Below, piece after piece: positions 60,915-64,000 of a stretch of DNA of 64,000 nt (position 1 is its first letter; every line of letters begins with the position of its first letter). This DNA is from Tenuifilum thalassicum (GTDB taxonomy: Bacteria; Bacteroidota; Bacteroidia; Bacteroidales; Tenuifilaceae). The position numbers and the translations under genes are program-made. The DNA lies in NCBI RefSeq assembly GCF_013265555.1, contig NZ_CP041345.1, positions 1,720,581 through 1,784,580 of the forward strand. The letters run 5' to 3'. The notes under the pieces were generated by a model that saw nothing but the letters and a program-made list of their open reading frames with translations, was not told the DNA's origin and did no database searches.

Positions 60915-63413
60915 ATGCTACTTTCGGAACTTCATAACGGAGAATATGGCGTAATAGCCAAAGTTAAGGGGCGAGGTGCTTTTCGGAAACGAATCACCGA
61001 AATGGGATTCGTAAAAGGTAAAAAGGTTACCGTGGTTAAAAATGCGCCACTCAAAGATCCAATAGAATATTCAATTATGGGTTACGAGGTTTCGTTGCGT
61101 CGCAATGAAGCATCGTTGATTGAGGTTATTACCCCTAACGAAGCAAAAGAAATCTTAACCAGTAATGGAAGTAGTACCCTCACTAAAACTACAGAACCTG
61201 AACTAATTAAGACAAGACTTAAAGAAGTTAGCAAAACAATAAATATTGCTCTTGTTGGAAATCCCAACGCGGGCAAAACAAGCATCTTTAACCATTTAGC
61301 GGGCGCAAAAGAGCATGTAGGAAATTATAGTGGGGTTACAGTTGATTCCAAAAAAGCAAAGTTTAAACACAAAGGATATACCTTTAATATTACCGATCTT
61401 CCTGGAACCTATTCCCTAACCGCATACACACCTGAAGAAGTATTTGTGCGCCGTTTCATTCATGAGCAAACTCCTGATATAGTTATTAACGTAGTTGACT
61501 CATCGAATCTTGAACGTAACCTATACCTAACAACACAACTTATCGACATGGATATCAGGGTAATATGTGCCCTAAACATGTATGATGAGCTTTTAGAAAA
61601 AGGCGACAAGTTTGATTACCTGATGATGGGTAAACTTTTGGGTATTCCTTTTATACCTACCGTAGGAAGTAAAGGAAAAGGTTTAGATAAGCTACTGGAC
61701 ACCATAATAAATGTTTATGCAGAGAAGGATAAAATTACACGTCATATTCATGTAAACTATGGCGAGGAGATAGAACGCTCAATCCAAGCCATACAATCGA
61801 AAATTAAAAAAAACAAGGCGTTAACGGTTAAATACTCAAGTCGATATCTAGCAATAAAGCTAATAGAAAAGGACAAACTTGCCGATAAGCTCTTACGGGA
61901 TGAGACAAACTATATAGAAATTCGGGATCAAGCTGAATATGAAATAAACAGGCTTGAAACCTTATTTAAAGAGGATTCCGAAACTCTTATCACAGATGCC
62001 AAATATGGCTTTATTGCAGGTGCTCTTAAAGAGACATATAAGGAGAGTAGCCATAAAAAAAGGCATGTAACCGAACGTATTGACAAGTTTCTTACACACA
62101 AGTTTTTTGGATTCCCAATTTTCATTTTCCTTATATGGCTAACCTTTTTCACTACATTCACAGTTGGCCAATACCCAATGAACTGGATAGAATTGGGTGT
62201 AGACTGGATAAGTAAAACAATAAACTCTTATATGACCGAGGGTCCACTAAAAGACCTTTTGGTAAATGGAATAATTAGCGGCGTTGGAAGTGTTATAGTT
62301 TTCTTACCTAACATCCTCATCCTTTTTCTATTCATCTCATTATTAGAAGATACAGGTTACATGGCGCGTGCAGCATTTATCATGGATAAGCTAATGCACA
62401 AGATAGGATTGCATGGAAAATCATTCATACCTCTTGTTATGGGATTTGGATGTAATGTACCCGCAATAATGGCGTCGAGAACAATTGAAAATAAGAACAA
62501 TCGTTTAGTTACTATGCTCATTACCCCCTTTATGAGTTGTAGTGCACGACTACCAGTTTACATCCTAATTTTAGGTGCATTTTTCCCCGAACATGCCGGT
62601 AATCTTCTTTTTGTAATATATTTCACAGGAATTTTAATTGCAATTGGAACCGCTCTTCTTTTCAAGAAAACAATATTTAAGGCTGAAGACATTCCATTTG
62701 TAATGGAACTGCCACCCTACAGAATGCCTACACTTCGCTCTACGATTTTTCATATGTGGCATAAAGGTTCACAGTACCTTAAAAAGATGGGTGGAGTAAT
62801 TTTGGTAGCCGTTATATTCATTTGGGCCTTAGGATATTTTCCTAGTGAAATTGAGTACTCAAAAGATTACGACAAATCGTTAAAATCATTGACTCAAGAA
62901 ATTGAAAATCAAAACACCTCCAAAGAAGCCACCGATAGCCTTATGGCTAGAATTCATCAAATAGAATTAGAAAAGGAAGCCGAACGTCAAGAAAAATCCT
63001 ATTTGGGCAGAATTGGAAAGTTTATTGAGCCAGCTATTCGTCCATTGGGCTTCGATTGGAAAATGGGAGTTAGCTTACTTTCTGGTGTGGCAGCAAAAGA
63101 AATTGTTGTTAGCACTTTAGGTGTACTATACCAATCGGATACCGAAACGGATACCAATAACCTAGCGGAAAAGTTGAGAGCTGAGACTCATCAGGGAGGT
63201 GCACTTCATGGGGAGTTTGTTTTCACTAAGGTTACAGCACTAGCATTTTTAATATTTATTCTTGTCTACTTCCCTTGTGTCGCAGTTATTTCTGCAATAA
63301 AAAACGAATCGGGCTCGTGGAAATGGGCAATCTTTACAATATTCTTTACAACTGGATTAGCTTGGTTGCTAGCTTTTCTGGTTTATCAAATTGGAAACTT
63401 AATAGTAGGTTGA
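60915..63413 (+). CDS. feoB: Fused FeoA-FeoB ferrous iron transporter
   Basis: An 832-residue protein in which a FeoA SH3-like domain (residues 1-75) precedes FeoB. The G domain has GNPNAGKTSIFNHL, DLPGTYSL and the base-recognition NMYD; a helical GDI-like region follows (about 270-385). The membrane part contains two Gate-type regions, including GFGCNVPAIMASR and TPFMSCSARLPVYIL with the conserved Cys, and about eight to ten helices. It imports Fe(II) under low oxygen. FeoA is normally separate, but the fusion is known in Bacteroidota. A Cys-rich FeoB-associated peptide is encoded 1 base after its stop. Confidence 0.96.
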   Translation: MLLSELHNGEYGVIAKVKGRGAFRKRITEMGFVKGKKVTVVKNAPLKDPIEYSIMGYEVSLRRNEASLIEVITPNEAKEILTSNGSSTLTKTTEPELIKTRLKEVSKTINIALVGNPNAGKTSIFNHLAGAKEHVGNYSGVTVDSKKAKFKHKGYTFNITDLPGTYSLTAYTPEEVFVRRFIHEQTPDIVINVVDSSNLERNLYLTTQLIDMDIRVICALNMYDELLEKGDKFDYLMMGKLLGIPFIPTVGSKGKGLDKLLDTIINVYAEKDKITRHIHVNYGEEIERSIQAIQSKIKKNKALTVKYSSRYLAIKLIEKDKLADKLLRDETNYIEIRDQAEYEINRLETLFKEDSETLITDAKYGFIAGALKETYKESSHKKRHVTERIDKFLTHKFFGFPIFIFLIWLTFFTTFTVGQYPMNWIELGVDWISKTINSYMTEGPLKDLLVNGIISGVGSVIVFLPNILILFLFISLLEDTGYMARAAFIMDKLMHKIGLHGKSFIPLVMGFGCNVPAIMASRTIENKNNRLVTMLITPFMSCSARLPVYILILGAFFPEHAGNLLFVIYFTGILIAIGTALLFKKTIFKAEDIPFVMELPPYRMPTLRSTIFHMWHKGSQYLKKMGGVILVAVIFIWALGYFPSEIEYSKDYDKSLKSLTQEIENQNTSKEATDSLMARIHQIELEKEAERQEKSYLGRIGKFIEPAIRPLGFDWKMGVSLLSGVAAKEIVVSTLGVLYQSDTETDTNNLAEKLRAETHQGGALHGEFVFTKVTALAFLIFILVYFPCVAVISAIKNESGSWKWAIFTIFFTTGLAWLLAFLVYQIGNLIVG

Positions 63414-63414
63414 T

Positions 63415-63579
63415 ATGGTGCAAGAGATTTTAGTTTACCTGATAATAGCTGGTGCAATAGCTTATACGGCATACAATGTTTATCAAATTTTTAATCCTAA
63501 GAAGATAAACTCTGGTAAGTGTGCCGGATGCTCAACGGGTTCATGTGAAATAAAGAGTTTTGCAAACAAGAAAATTTAA
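63415..63579 (+). CDS. FeoB-associated Cys-rich membrane protein
   Basis: A 54-residue protein that begins MVQEILVYLIIAGAIAYTAY, one transmembrane helix, and continues with a short basic stretch and the Cys motif KCAGCSTGSCEIK. This is the pattern of the FeoB-associated Cys-rich family, and its position one base after the feoB stop supports it. It may bind iron or act like FeoC, but this is inference. The start overlaps no other gene and is translationally coupled to feoB. Confidence 0.85.
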   Translation: MVQEILVYLIIAGAIAYTAYNVYQIFNPKKINSGKCAGCSTGSCEIKSFANKKI

Positions 63580-63674
63580 CATAATTTGATTAGCAATTAG
63601 TAGCTTAAATAAAGTTAAGCCCTTGCTGACTTAAATTAAATGCAATGCATAAAAACACTTAAATAATCTAGCAA

Positions 63675-63884
63675 ATGAAAACAGTAAATCTTAAGGTGAA
63701 AAACATGAAATGTATGGGATGTGTTAACTCCATACAAAATAGCCTTACTGGGATGAATGGGATTAATGATGTTAAAATTGATTTAACCAATCAAACAGTA
63801 ACGCTTACGTATGAATCCGATAATGCACTAGAAGATGTTTTTTCTAAACTAAAAGATATAGGATATCCAGCCGAGAAATTATAG
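63675..63884 (+). CDS. Heavy-metal-associated (HMA) copper-chaperone-like protein
   Basis: A 69-residue HMA domain with the metal-binding MKCMGCVNSI (CxxC), then the typical V-I-D-L-T-N-Q-T-V strand and a C-terminal GYPAEKL. Such proteins carry Cu(I) or another soft metal to a P-type ATPase; none is visible before the window ends. It follows the Feo genes by 95 bases and ends in its own terminator. Confidence 0.92.
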   Translation: MKTVNLKVKNMKCMGCVNSIQNSLTGMNGINDVKIDLTNQTVTLTYESDNALEDVFSKLKDIGYPAEKL

Positions 63885-63961
63885 CACATGATGTTTTCAA
63901 TGCTATAATTAATAAATAGGTATAAGAGCAAAATTCCATATCCTTGTTAAAAACTTTTATA

Positions 63962-63990
63962 CGGAAACCAAACAACGGTTTCCGATTTTT
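63962..63990 (+). terminator. Terminator after the HMA gene
   Basis: CGGAAACC and GGTTTCCG form an 8-bp stem with a 7-base loop followed by six T. Confidence 0.85.
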
Positions 63991-64000
63991 TATACATTTG

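Overview
The window reads as chromosome of a Bacteroidota bacterium, probably Bacteroidales or a close relative. The evidence is mutually consistent: promoters of the Bacteroidota type (TTG, about 20 bp, TAnnTTTG) before several genes, a peptidase with a type IX secretion C-terminal sorting domain, a long SecA and long NusB, an HU/SPOR fusion protein, DUF1573 and PUR-family proteins, and many large PAS/GAF histidine kinases. No rRNA, tRNA, CRISPR array, prophage or complete insertion sequence was found.

Layout. 1-4876: two sensor histidine kinases (the first cut by the window edge) with an Rcp1-type response regulator between them. 5135-7256: sodium:alanine symporter and a small secreted protein. 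7565-12817: mnmE and a two-subunit xanthine dehydrogenase. 12818-13630: a non-coding patch of dispersed and duplicated repeats, partly shared with 4877-5134. 13631-24337: housekeeping block dnaX, ferritin, secA, argS, an exported protein, ffh, folD. 24432-27166: a glycosyltransferase and a Wzx-like flippase in visibly AT-richer DNA. 27163-38330 (minus strand): a chemotaxis operon, in transcription order response regulator, broken CheZ-like protein, STAS protein, CheY, CheA, CheW, CheR, a kinase lacking its phospho-accepting His, CheD, CheB, and a PAS/GAF membrane sensor. 38473-39567 (plus strand): a broken Crp/Fnr-type regulator and another receiver protein. 39613-44366: HU/SPOR protein, zinc metallopeptidase, flavin-type oxidase, YebC, universal stress protein. 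44469-50191: an unknown lipoprotein and two secreted cysteine peptidases (C69 and C10). 50256-52596: NAD salvage (pncB, pncA) and a DUF1573 protein. 52796-55471: HAD phosphatase and TonB-dependent receptor. 55527-60154 (minus): nusB, DUF1573 lipoprotein, yajC, YbbR protein, coaE, TerB/DnaJ protein, DUF5606 protein. 60363-63884: PUR protein, a FeoA-FeoB fusion with a FeoB-associated Cys-rich peptide, and a heavy-metal chaperone.

How the parts work together. The chemotaxis operon has an excitation pathway (CheA, CheW, CheY), an adaptation pathway (CheR, CheB, CheD) and candidate modulators (STAS, degenerate kinase, CheZ-like coil), but no methyl-accepting receptor and no motility genes in the window. 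Its upstream divergent region carries a palindrome, GGTGATTTATATCAT, that recurs with one base changed (GGTGATTTAAATCAT) before the second receiver gene. This makes the adjacent Crp/Fnr-type protein the natural candidate regulator of both. That regulator and the CheZ-like gene are each interrupted by two apparent single-base deletions, four in about 2 kb and all in the same direction, which is either local decay or local sequence error.

Other points worth attention are an A11 run in dnaX placed where slippage would give a short gamma-type subunit, a repeat family whose hairpin stems covary between copies, and the small FeoB-associated gene at 63415-63579, which is easily missed.
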